This document shows, piece after piece, positions 8,189 through 16,555 of a stretch of DNA of 34,806 nt (position 1 is the stretch's first letter; each line of letters starts with the position of its first letter). The stretch spans positions 1 to 34,806 of the forward strand of contig DDTM01000097.1 of the NCBI GenBank assembly GCA_002344075.1, given 5' to 3'. Position numbers and translations under genes: made by a program. Origin of the DNA: Bacteroidetes bacterium UBA2364 (GTDB taxonomy: Bacteria; Bacteroidota; Rhodothermia; Rhodothermales; UBA2364). The notes beneath the pieces are model-generated. The model worked only from the letters and a program-made list of their open reading frames with translations. It had not been told where the DNA came from and made no database searches.

Positions 8189-9361
8189 TTATCCAAATGC
8201 CCGAAGCAGGTTTTCGCAGGCTTCTTCCAATACGTGCCATTCTTTTGCAAAACAGAATCGCAAATAATAACGGCCATCTTCGGGATGATGGAAGAATGAA
8301 TTCCCCGGTACCGAAGCAACTTTAGCCCGTGTAACGAGCGTTTCGCAAGCGGTCCTATCGTCCGAAAACCCAACCACCTTTTGTGAGAGGTCTTCAAAGT
8401 TCGCCAGTATGTAATAAGCCCCCTGCGGCCAGGGCACCTTGAACCCAATGGCTTCCAAAGTCTCGCCCATTCGTTTACGCTTGCGCGTATAGTCTGCCAT
8501 CATGCGGGTAAAGTAATCATCCGGCATCATAAAGGCTTCGGCAAGGCCATATTGCAAGGGTGCAGGCGCACAGATATAAAACAAGTCATTCAACAAACCC
8601 ATTTTTTCAACGAGCGGTTCGGGTGCAAGCGCATATCCGAGCCGCCAACCCGTCATGTTATAGGTTTTAGAGAAGCCAGAAAGTGTGATGGTACGTTCAT
8701 AAGCACCGGGCAACGAAGCAAGGGACACATGCTCGTGGTCGTCATACGTCATATATTCATAAATCTCATCTGTAATGACGTACAAGTCATACGCCTCCGC
8801 AAGTGCCAGTATTTCCTCCAATTCCGCATGTGTCCACACTTTCCCACACGGATTTCCGGGGGTATTAATCACAATGGCCTTTGTTTTGGGCGAAAGGGCC
8901 GCACGCACCTCGCCAAAATCCACTTCCCAATTTAGGCCACGCATGGTAATGGTTTTGGTAATCACCCCCATCAGCGCCAGCAAGTTACGGTGATACCCAT
9001 AGAAAGGCTCGAAGAGAATGGCCTCATCACCCTGCTCAAAAAGGGCAAACATAGTGGAAACAAAAGCCCCCGTAGAACCTACACTCACCATTACATCGTT
9101 CGAAGAAGGAACGGGAATATGGTTAAAACGGCGGGCTTTTTCGGTAATGGCCGTTCTCAACTCGGGAATACCAGCGTAGGAGGTATAGATACTTCGGTTT
9201 TCCTCGATCGCCGCTTCTGCACCTTTTTTAATCGGCTCCGGCGTAGGTAAATCGCAAATACCCTGCCCCAGATTAATGCCGTTTACACGGTTAACGAGAG
9301 CGGTAACGGCGCGAATGTCACTCTGGAACAGAGTATCGGTGCGTTTGGAAAGTGGTTTCAT
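8189..9361 (-). CDS. PLP-dependent class I/II aminotransferase
   Basis: About 390 residues from MKPLSKRTDTLF; the frame also offers an ATG two codons earlier. This is fold type I aspartate-aminotransferase superfamily: GINLGQGICDLPTP at the N-terminus, YTSYAGIPELRTAI, VINTPGNPCGKVW, and ITDEIYEYMTYD with the Asp that pairs with the pyridine nitrogen. The PLP lysine is in SGFSKTYNMTGWRLGY (about residue 232). LRFCFAKEW near the end carries the carboxylate-binding Arg. Relatives include kynurenine/glutamine transaminases, methionine aminotransferases and N-succinyl-diaminopimelate aminotransferases; I cannot separate these by eye. It converges with folE, with no room for a separate terminator. 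It is transcribed alone, away from the susC-like gene. Confidence 0.9.
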   Translation of the reverse strand: MKPLSKRTDTLFQSDIRAVTALVNRVNGINLGQGICDLPTPEPIKKGAEAAIEENRSIYTSYAGIPELRTAITEKARRFNHIPVPSSNDVMVSVGSTGAFVSTMFALFEQGDEAILFEPFYGYHRNLLALMGVITKTITMRGLNWEVDFGEVRAALSPKTKAIVINTPGNPCGKVWTHAELEEILALAEAYDLYVITDEIYEYMTYDDHEHVSLASLPGAYERTITLSGFSKTYNMTGWRLGYALAPEPLVEKMGLLNDLFYICAPAPLQYGLAEAFMMPDDYFTRMMADYTRKRKRMGETLEAIGFKVPWPQGAYYILANFEDLSQKVVGFSDDRTACETLVTRAKVASVPGNSFFHHPEDGRYYLRFCFAKEWHVLEEACENLLRAFG

Positions 9362-9926
9362 GACCAATGAGAAGGGTTCGTCTTTGTAAACAGCAAGATT
9401 TATTCAAGAGCATGTAATATAGGGGTTCCACACCGCAGAAATCCACCCTCACCCAATCCCCAACGTATTTAACCCCGAACCCAATTCTCTAATTAAAATT
9501 TAATTTCCTATTTATGATCAAAACAATACTAAAATCACAAAAAATATTATAAGGTCATAACGAACTACCTTGTATATCAAAAATGATTTTTATACCTTGA
9601 TTACACTTACCCCACCGTCTTTCAGCAAGACCGAAGCCTCCCACTAAAGCCTTGCTAAAGAACTCCCACCCCAATAAAACCGAACTGCGCTATCCACGCG
9701 GGCTTACGTTTATTCTAAACCGATTATCAAGCACCCTTCGCTAGGGCGGATGGGTGATATATAACCCGACCTCTTGGGGTGGTTTCGGCTTAGGGTTGTA
9801 CTTAGGACACTGTTTTACGGGTAGTTGCGGTGCATACTACGGACGTTACGTATAATCCACTCGGCTTATAGAGCTTCGGAAGTGGACTGCGTATGACCTC
9901 ACTCATCCAACCAAAACCAAAATCCT
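9362..9926 (+). promoter_or_regulatory. Long leader region of the susC-like gene
   Basis: This gap of about 565 bases has no credible gene. The left half is AT-rich. It contains a possible Bacteroidota-type promoter: TTG at 9570-9572 and TACCTTGA at 9593-9600, a 6/8 match to the TAnnTTTG box with about 20 bases between. From about 9610 to 9900 the DNA becomes GC-richer with several complementary segments. Examples are CACCC/GGGTG flanking 9731-9755, AACCC/GGGTT around 9763-9797, and TCCACT/AGTGGA around 9856-9885. If transcription starts near 9605, the messenger has a structured leader of about 300 bases. I could not match it to a known riboswitch. Promoter and RNA role are both inferences. 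Confidence 0.35.
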
Positions 9927-12872
9927 ATGTTCAAACCTATGAAAAAGCTGGTCGGTTTGGTTTTTCTTCTTACACCATTTGTGGCCATGGCTCAAAGTGG
10001 GAAAGTAGCAGGAAACGTAACCGATGCCAGTTCGGGCGCCCCATTGCCAGGTGCAACCGTCCGATTAGAACCTACACGTCTTGGTACTGCCACTGATAAC
10101 GCGGGCCGTTATGTGGTATCGCGTGTACCAGATGGCGAATACACCCTCTCTGTCACTTTTATTGGCTATCGCAACTTTAAGCGTGCCGTTACCGTGCGCA
10201 ATGGCGGCGAAATGGTGGTAAACGTCTCGCTTCAAGAAGACCCCACAGGCCTCGATGAAGTGGTGGTAACAGGTTTGGCCGCTACAAACTCAAAGGCTAT
10301 TGCTCCCGTTGCTACTTCTAAAGTGGATGTGGGCACGCTGACACAGGACAAGTCTTTCTCGAACGTAAACCAAATGTTAGCGGGTAAAGTCTCCGGCGTT
10401 ACCGTAGCGTCTTCATCGGGGAACGTGGCGGGAGGATTGCGCTTCGACATTCGTTCCGGTGGCGGCCTTTTTGGTGGCGGTCAGCCGTTGATCATTGTGG
10501 ATGGCGCACGGATTTTAGACATCCAGAGCCTGACATTCGGCACAGGGGGGCAGTCTATGGGAACGCTTGTCACCCTAAACCCAGATGACATCCAGAACAT
10601 AGAAGTACTCAAAGGCCCGGCGGGTGGCGCCTTATACGGAACCAGTGGGGCAAACGGTGTGGTCATTATCACCACCAAATCCGGTAGAAAAGCCCAAGGT
10701 TCAGGCGGTCTAAAAATTGAATACAAAGGCATTACGGGCTATAACGAGCGTCAAAAAGAATATACCGAAGACATGGCGATGTCATATAAAGGACACAATG
10801 CCTTGTACATAAAAGGCCCAATACAACAACATACACTCAGTGCCGCCGGAAGTACAGGTGCCATCAACTACTTCACCTCGTTCGATCAACGCAAAGAAGA
10901 AGGAATTCTCCGAAACAACGGCCTTGACCGGACGAGTTTCCGCGCCAACTTCGAAGCATATCCTTCCGATAAGCTCACGGTTCGCGTCTCCTCCAGTTTC
11001 TCCAATAGCAAAGCCGATCTTCCGCAAAACGACAACAACATCCTTGGCTATTTGGGCAATACCTTGTTGTTTGGACCTAATTTGACAACCGGTGTGAGAC
11101 GTGATTGGGGTTTTACCGATAGTTTGGCCGTAGAAAACATCCAAACCCAATCTGAAGTCAACCGCTTTATCGGGTCTATTGGCTTAGATTTTAATCCAGT
11201 TCAAGGGCTTTCGCTGAAGGCCACTATGGGCTTTGATGGCTTTGACCAACGCGATGACCAAACCTTCCCTGCAAACTTCCGTTATTCCGGCAGAACAAAA
11301 GGGGAGCGCAACGTAGCCATGCGCCGCTATCAATTATTAAACTATGATGCTACGGCACGTTACAGCACCGCCTTCAGCGGCATCACATCCAATACCAGTG
11401 TGGGTCTGACCGCATTTGCCAGCACAACATCCAACTTCTTCATCACTAAGCAAAACTTTGCAACCGAACTCACGACCAACGTGGGGGCTGGAGCAGATTT
11501 TATTGGCGGTAACGAGGGCTTTGGCGACAACCGCGAAGCCGGCGTTTTTGCACGTCAAGAGATGACCTTTAAAGATGCCATTTTGGTGTATGGTGGTGCG
11601 CGGATGGACTTTGCAAGCTCGGTTGGACGTGATGCGCCAAATGCCATCTATCCGCAAGCAGGCGTTTCGGTAAACTTTGAACGCCTCGGTATCATGCCTT
11701 CGTTCTTCAACCTCTTGAAATTCCGCACGGCTTATGGTGCTTCGGGGGTATTGCCCGGCTCCTTAGACGGCTATGATCGTCTTTGGACCGCAGTAAACTC
11801 TGGCTATGGCGGTGCTGGGGTACTTACCCAAATCGGGAATGCGGGCATTAAACCAGAAAGCCTACAAGAAGTAGAGGCTGGGCTGGATGCCGAATTCTTG
11901 AACAGTCGTGTTGGTTTTGAAATTACTGGATTCTATAATTTTGCCACCAACGCCATTATTGGGAAGCCCAATGCACCTTCTACAGGACAGACGGCCTCGA
12001 GTGTACCCTTCAATGTGGGTAAACTCAATGGCTGGGGTGTAGAGTCTAAAATCTATGGGACACCCATCAAATCACAAAAGGCCGTTTTAGACCTAACAAT
12101 GATCTGGAACTACAATGACAATGAGGTGAAAGACATTGGAGACTCGCAACCGATCTATGATGGCTTTAGTCGTAACGTGATTAAAGCAGGACTTACCCGT
12201 AGTGCATTCTTCCTGCCAATTGTGATTGGAGCAAACTTCGATGCAAATGGTAAGTACCTAAGCCCGAAGTTTCAAACGGATGCAAAGGGTGTACAAGAGC
12301 GCGTTTATGTGGGCCGCCCAACACCCCTGTATAATGGTTCTTTTACCGCAAATCTAAACCTCTTTAAGAGCCTGAATGTGTACGTCCTTACGGACTGGGC
12401 CTTGGGCCACAGTGTATTTAATGGGACCCAACAATTCCACAGCAATCCCACATATGGCAATAACAAAGCCTATAACGAACTCCGTGCGCAATTGGGCTTG
12501 GTCACCATTCCTAATATCACGGCCCTTGCGGTTGGCTCTACCGAGTACAAAGCCGCTGCCGAAAAGTTGGTGTATATGGAACACAGCGTGATCTCCAACT
12601 ACATCCAGCCCGCAGACTACTTCAAAATCCGCGAAGTGAGCGTTAGCTACAATGTTGGTCAATTGCTCGCCCAAACAACAGCCAATAAAGTATTGAAAGG
12701 TGCGACCCTCTCGGTTGCTGGACGTAACCTCTGGACCTTAACCGATCCAAAATTCAAAGGTGCAGACGTGGAAATCAATGGAACGGGGGCACGTAGCTTG
12801 GGTCGTGGACAAGACTTTCTAACGCTCCAAACCCCACGCCAATATTATGCAACCCTTAGCTTGGGCTTTTAA
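9927..12872 (+). CDS. SusC/RagA-type TonB-dependent outer-membrane receptor
   Basis: 981 residues. A signal peptide (MFKPMKKLVGLVFLLTPFVA, cut near AMAQ) leads into a carboxypeptidase-regulatory-like domain (GKVAGNVTDASSGAPLPGATV, about 25-110). The plug starts near DEVVVTG and includes the SusC-type segments VNQMLAGKVSGV, IIVDGARI and IEVLKGPAGGALYGTSGANGVV. A 22-strand barrel follows and ends in phenylalanine (YYATLSLGF), the usual signal for outer-membrane assembly. SusC proteins import glycans or peptides with a SusD lipoprotein lid, powered by TonB-ExbBD. The partner SusD gene follows by 33 bases. A long leader precedes it. No glycoside hydrolase, sulfatase or sigma/anti-sigma pair is nearby, so the substrate cannot be guessed from context. 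Confidence 0.95.
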   Translation: MFKPMKKLVGLVFLLTPFVAMAQSGKVAGNVTDASSGAPLPGATVRLEPTRLGTATDNAGRYVVSRVPDGEYTLSVTFIGYRNFKRAVTVRNGGEMVVNVSLQEDPTGLDEVVVTGLAATNSKAIAPVATSKVDVGTLTQDKSFSNVNQMLAGKVSGVTVASSSGNVAGGLRFDIRSGGGLFGGGQPLIIVDGARILDIQSLTFGTGGQSMGTLVTLNPDDIQNIEVLKGPAGGALYGTSGANGVVIITTKSGRKAQGSGGLKIEYKGITGYNERQKEYTEDMAMSYKGHNALYIKGPIQQHTLSAAGSTGAINYFTSFDQRKEEGILRNNGLDRTSFRANFEAYPSDKLTVRVSSSFSNSKADLPQNDNNILGYLGNTLLFGPNLTTGVRRDWGFTDSLAVENIQTQSEVNRFIGSIGLDFNPVQGLSLKATMGFDGFDQRDDQTFPANFRYSGRTKGERNVAMRRYQLLNYDATARYSTAFSGITSNTSVGLTAFASTTSNFFITKQNFATELTTNVGAGADFIGGNEGFGDNREAGVFARQEMTFKDAILVYGGARMDFASSVGRDAPNAIYPQAGVSVNFERLGIMPSFFNLLKFRTAYGASGVLPGSLDGYDRLWTAVNSGYGGAGVLTQIGNAGIKPESLQEVEAGLDAEFLNSRVGFEITGFYNFATNAIIGKPNAPSTGQTASSVPFNVGKLNGWGVESKIYGTPIKSQKAVLDLTMIWNYNDNEVKDIGDSQPIYDGFSRNVIKAGLTRSAFFLPIVIGANFDANGKYLSPKFQTDAKGVQERVYVGRPTPLYNGSFTANLNLFKSLNVYVLTDWALGHSVFNGTQQFHSNPTYGNNKAYNELRAQLGLVTIPNITALAVGSTEYKAAAEKLVYMEHSVISNYIQPADYFKIREVSVSYNVGQLLAQTTANKVLKGATLSVAGRNLWTLTDPKFKGADVEINGTGARSLGRGQDFLTLQTPRQYYATLSLGF

Positions 12873-12905
12873 GCCTTGGCAATAGGCATTCTTTTGGATT
12901 TTAAT

Positions 12906-14129
12906 ATGAAAACCTATATGAAAAAGTACCTTTTAGTGTTAGGACTTGTGTTTGCCATTACTGGTTGCGACAACTGGGTGCAAGACATCGAGAAGCCTAT
13001 CAACGTAATTACAGAGGAAGACCTGACCACCGAGGCGCAAATCCCGTTCTTGGTATCTGGTGTAAAAGCCCGTTTTTCGTCCACCTATGACCAATTGACC
13101 TTCTTATCAGGGGCACTCTCCGACGAGTTGATCTTTGATACCCGTGTTCCCAATGCGACATTCCCGACCTTCGACCAATTGAACAAAGGAGATGTATTGT
13201 TGGATAATAACTCGGTTACGGGCGGGATGCTGTCCTTGGGAGAATTGCTCTATTTCTCGGACAATCTCGCCGAGCGGGTGGGGAAAATCACCTTCAAAAC
13301 CGAAGCCACCAAAAACGATGCACTTTATAATGCAAACCTTTATGGCGCTATTGCACGCTATTTTTGGGGTGCATACTTCGGGCTGAATCCGGAACAAGGT
13401 GGGGGGGTGATCAATGCAGGTCCGTTTATTGCTTCCAATCAAATGTATGATGATGCCGTAACCAAACTCAAAACGGCGCTCACTTTCGTGCAAACTAAAC
13501 CCTACGAAACGAAACTCGTAAACTCGGTGATTGCAAAAATCCTCTTTGCGAAAGGCGACTACGCTGCTGCCAAAGCCCATGCACAGGCAGGCTTAAAAAA
13601 AGGAGACAACCCAATGTTGGCCCTTTATGCCACCACTGCCGCGAACGCATGGTATAACAATGCTGGTATTGGCCGTGCTCAGTTGGTTGCCGATCCTCGT
13701 TATGCCACCTATGCTGCCGAAACAGGCGAGGCTACACGAGTTCCCCTCACCAAGTTAGGCACTACGTTCGTGTATTACCGCCAAGAGAAGTTCCCTGCAC
13801 GCGAGTCTTCCATCCCGTTTATAACCTGGCAAGAAAACAACCTGATGCTGGCTGAGGTCGCTGTCCGTGAAGGTGATGGTGCTACTGCCCTCTCGTTGGT
13901 AAATGAAGTTCGGACGACGGGCCGGACCATTCCAGCCCTCGCCGAAAACCCAAAATTAGACACCATCCTTGTTGAGCGTGAAAAAGAACTCTTCTGCCAA
14001 GGTGTTCGGTTAATAGACCAACGCCGTACCGGAAAATGGCACCTCGGCAATACGCCTGCCGGAACACCAACGTGGCAGTATATGCCGATCACGGAGCGGG
14101 AACGCAATGCCAATCCGAATCTGAAATAA
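12906..14129 (+). CDS. SusD/RagB-type substrate-binding outer-membrane lipoprotein
   Basis: About 407 residues from the ATG at 12906; a second ATG at 12918 is also plausible, and the frame extends upstream without useful sequence. The N-terminus MKTYMKKYLLVLGLVFAITGC is a lipoprotein signal with lipobox ITGC. The following NWVQDIEKPINVITEEDL and the C-terminal half (ILFAKGDYAAAKAHAQAGL, LMLAEVAVREGD, LVNEVRTTGR, LVEREKELFCQGVRLIDQRR) fit the TPR-rich SusD fold. SusD sits as a surface lid on SusC and captures the ligand. It directly follows the susC-like gene in the same operon and is followed by a hairpin terminator. It is shorter than many SusD proteins (about 450-600 residues) but has both ends. 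Confidence 0.9.
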   Translation: MKTYMKKYLLVLGLVFAITGCDNWVQDIEKPINVITEEDLTTEAQIPFLVSGVKARFSSTYDQLTFLSGALSDELIFDTRVPNATFPTFDQLNKGDVLLDNNSVTGGMLSLGELLYFSDNLAERVGKITFKTEATKNDALYNANLYGAIARYFWGAYFGLNPEQGGGVINAGPFIASNQMYDDAVTKLKTALTFVQTKPYETKLVNSVIAKILFAKGDYAAAKAHAQAGLKKGDNPMLALYATTAANAWYNNAGIGRAQLVADPRYATYAAETGEATRVPLTKLGTTFVYYRQEKFPARESSIPFITWQENNLMLAEVAVREGDGATALSLVNEVRTTGRTIPALAENPKLDTILVEREKELFCQGVRLIDQRRTGKWHLGNTPAGTPTWQYMPITERERNANPNLK

Positions 14130-14153
14130 CACAAAAACTCCTCCTCCTGCTTC

Positions 14154-14185
14154 AAAGGCCCTGTGTATAACGGGGCCTTTGGTAT
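14154..14185 (+). terminator. Probable terminator of the susC-susD operon
   Basis: AAAGGCCC at 14154-14161 pairs with GGGCCTTT at 14173-14180 around an 11-base loop, 24 bases after the SusD stop. The following GGTATTT is a weak T tract. The stem is perfect, so termination or mRNA 3'-end protection is likely. The rest of the gap to 14296 shows nothing else. Confidence 0.65.
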
Positions 14186-14295
14186 TTGAGCTATACACAT
14201 ACCTCCAGAACAGAGCATTGGATTATTCAAACCCGTTGAAGGGGAAGTTGAACGACACTATAGAACCCACATACAAAAAGAAACCGATTGATTAC

Positions 14296-14994
14296 CTACA
14301 AGCCAGACCTACGCCCCTTTCTGGATACCACCTCTGAAGGCACAAAAACCGGGGAAGCAGGGAAAAGCAAGGCCATGACTTGTCGGATTGCCCAGACGCA
14401 AAAGAACGAGAAAAAGGGCGCTGCCAATACATCTATTGTATAATGCACATGTTGCCATAGCAGAAGAAAGGCCACCAGTATCGTCCCAGAAATAAAGGCC
14501 AATCGCCAGCGGGCCTCCCGCTCCATAAAAATAAACATGCCTACTGTTGCCGTATGACCAGAGAAAAACAGGTCTTTAATCTTGGGAGCACCCGCATAGA
14601 CACCTCCCTCCAAAAAAGGATCACGCAAGGCCATAATTGTTTCGGGTGGCTCTAAGGGAACAACGGTCATGGTGATCATTCGGAATAGATTGATCCCTGC
14701 ATATGCAAAAACAATCCAAAGCACATGGTGTGGTGAGCGGATATTACGTAACACACCCAACAGGCTAACCGAGTAGGTCGCCACAAAAATCCATTCCGAA
14801 ATATAAACTGGACCTATTAGCGCCAAAACTGGATCATAGATGCGGTGCCCTGTGCGTGCCTCGATGACTTCTAAAAACGGAGGCAAGATCAAAACAATGG
14901 CAGTAATGGCGAGCAAGATGCCACAAGCCATCGCCAGAACAAACTTCCAGTCTCTTATAACCTCCGACCAACGCGGATATAAACCATTTCTCAT
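14296..14994 (-). CDS. Sphingomyelin-synthase-like PAP2-superfamily membrane enzyme
   Basis: 232 residues with about six predicted membrane helices. The motif order matches the sphingomyelin synthase/PAP2_C family rather than ordinary PAP2 phosphatases. FRMITMTVVPLEPP (about 104-117) resembles the D2 motif. DLFFSGHTATVGM (His147) resembles D3. HYTIDVLAAPFFSF (His184, Asp188) resembles D4, giving the His-His-Asp triad used to transfer a phospho-headgroup between lipids. Its start overlaps the glycosyltransferase stop by four bases, so the two are translationally coupled. A role in making or remodelling a membrane lipid head group fits both genes. Substrate (ceramide, diacylglycerol or other) is unknown. 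A plain lipid phosphatase remains an alternative. The C-terminal tail is basic and probably cytosolic. Confidence 0.7.
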   Translation of the reverse strand: MRNGLYPRWSEVIRDWKFVLAMACGILLAITAIVLILPPFLEVIEARTGHRIYDPVLALIGPVYISEWIFVATYSVSLLGVLRNIRSPHHVLWIVFAYAGINLFRMITMTVVPLEPPETIMALRDPFLEGGVYAGAPKIKDLFFSGHTATVGMFIFMEREARWRLAFISGTILVAFLLLWQHVHYTIDVLAAPFFSFFCVWAIRQVMALLFPASPVFVPSEVVSRKGRRSGL

Positions 14995-16127
14995 GCAAAT
15001 TCACTTATCGCTTCTTCGTAGAAGTGCTCTATTTTGCTCATGATCGTCTCCCAGTCATACAACAGGGCACGCTTCGCCGCTTCTCGTGACATATTTTGAC
15101 GCAGTACAGGATCTTCAAGAATGGCGCGGGTTGCCTTATAAAAAGCGTCCACATCTTTAGGCATTGCCAAAAAACCCGTCACCCCCGGCTCCACCAATTC
15201 CTTGCTACCTGTGGCATCGGCACAAACCGTCGGAAGTCCCGAAGCCATCGCCTCAAGGGTTACCAAGCCAAAGGTCTCGGTATCACTCGGAAAGAGAAAG
15301 ACCTCTGCCGAGGCAAAAGCACGCGCCAAGGCTTCCCCCTTCAGATGACCCGTAAAAACCGCATCAGGAAGCGCCGCACGTAACCCCGGCTCCATCGGGC
15401 CAGCCCCCACAAATAACGTTTTGTGTGCTACACCATCCGCAGAAAGGCGTTGCACCACCTCCCGAAAAACATCGAGACCCTTTTCGGTAACCAAACGACT
15501 AACAAAGGCCACCACACAGTCTTCATCAGCAAAGCCTAGGCTTCGTCGCCATTCCAACGAGCGTTTTGCGGGGTTAAAACGATCGGCCTCTACACCATGC
15601 TCCCAAATACGCATATCGGTCACGATGCCGTTGGCACGGAGGACATCTGCCATAGACTGCGAGGGCACGTACACCTGAAGGCACGATTTGTAAAAACCGC
15701 GTAGGTGTCGCCAGATCATTGGCTCCAGCCAACCTAAGCCATAAAAAGACAGATAAGAGCAAAAATTGGTGTGATACGAAGCAACAACAGGGATTTTAGC
15801 CTGCTTGGCATAGCGAATGGCGGATTTGCCCAGCATATCGGGCGTAGCCAGATGGATAATATCCGGCCTAAACGCCTTCAGCTGCCGGGCCGCGTCCCCA
15901 CCCATCCGAATAGGAACACGATATTCTTGCCGGTTACCTACAGGCATTGGAATAGAGGGTACAGAAACATAAGAGCCTGCATGTTTGAGTGCAGGACGAT
16001 CGCTATGTGGGCCAAAGACCAATACTTCGTACCCACGTGATTCTAAATGGCCTACCAAGCGGTTAAGTGTTAAGGAAACACCATCCGCAATGTGGTTGTA
16101 ATTGCCGGTGAATAAGGCAACTTTCAA
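14991..16127 (-). CDS. GT4-family glycosyltransferase (SQD2/MgtA/PimB-like)
   Basis: 378 residues, a complete GT-B enzyme. The N-terminal MKVALFTGNYNHIADGVSLT, then PDIIHLATPDMLGKSAIRYAK and PVVASYHTNFCSYLSFYGL, resemble the lipid glycosyltransferases SQD2 (sulfoquinovosyl-diacylglycerol), MgtA and PimB'. The C-terminal donor domain has FVSRLVTEKGLDVFREV. The E-x7-E segment is in LFPSDTETFGLVTLEAMASG. These enzymes act at the cytoplasmic face of the membrane on a lipid acceptor. The stop overlaps the start of the sphingomyelin-synthase-like gene by four bases, which supports a shared lipid-headgroup role. Donor sugar and acceptor are not determined. Its start faces the Oar-type receptor gene across a 428-base gap. 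Confidence 0.88.
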   Translation of the reverse strand: MKVALFTGNYNHIADGVSLTLNRLVGHLESRGYEVLVFGPHSDRPALKHAGSYVSVPSIPMPVGNRQEYRVPIRMGGDAARQLKAFRPDIIHLATPDMLGKSAIRYAKQAKIPVVASYHTNFCSYLSFYGLGWLEPMIWRHLRGFYKSCLQVYVPSQSMADVLRANGIVTDMRIWEHGVEADRFNPAKRSLEWRRSLGFADEDCVVAFVSRLVTEKGLDVFREVVQRLSADGVAHKTLFVGAGPMEPGLRAALPDAVFTGHLKGEALARAFASAEVFLFPSDTETFGLVTLEAMASGLPTVCADATGSKELVEPGVTGFLAMPKDVDAFYKATRAILEDPVLRQNMSREAAKRALLYDWETIMSKIEHFYEEAISEFA

Positions 16128-16555
16128 TGCAACAATGGTTAAGGGGCTAATCGGGGGAGTGTAACGGACATTGGTGGCTGTTTTATTTAAACAAGCAGTT
16201 GGATGACGAAAGACGCCTTGGCAATTAATTGCCGGATCAATGTCACTTACAAGAAAGTCCCGAACAAAAAAGGTAACAAACTTTTTATATTAACACAATA
16301 CACGACGTACTTCTACTTTGACCATTTTTCAGCAAAAGCACTGTGGATTAAAAAAACCACGTATAATAGTCTTTAAAGGTTGTAAAAAATAAACTGAAAG
16401 CGCTTCCAAAATTCATTGAGGCTTCGCAATCTTTTGAAGAGGTGGTAACATAGGAATAACGTTTTAGCAACTTAATATTTATATTTTGAACATATAAACC
16501 ATCTAACTGACCTGTGTTGGGTCAGGAATCCTCAAACACCAAAACCATTTCCCCC
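16128..16555. promoter_or_regulatory. Divergent intergenic region between GT4 and Oar-type receptor genes
   Basis: No credible gene in about 428 bases. It must hold promoters for both divergent genes. The right part is AT-rich, with TATATTTTG near 16480 as a weak candidate -7 element for the receptor. A near-palindrome at 16395-16408 is listed separately. Confidence 0.4.
16395..16408. promoter_or_regulatory. LacI/cre-like palindromic operator candidate
   Basis: TGAAAGCGCTTCCA is nearly a perfect palindrome centred on CG. It agrees with the general LacI-family/cre pattern (TGWAANCGNTNWCA) at all but one position. It lies about 150 bases before the receptor start. LacI-type regulators often control sugar-linked TonB receptors, but no such regulator gene is in the window, so this is a sequence match only. 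Confidence 0.35.

Noticed and set aside
9600..9926. Possible cobalamin or TPP riboswitch in the susC leader
   Set aside because: I looked for the B12-box and TPP core consensus sequences and did not find them; only generic stem potential remains.
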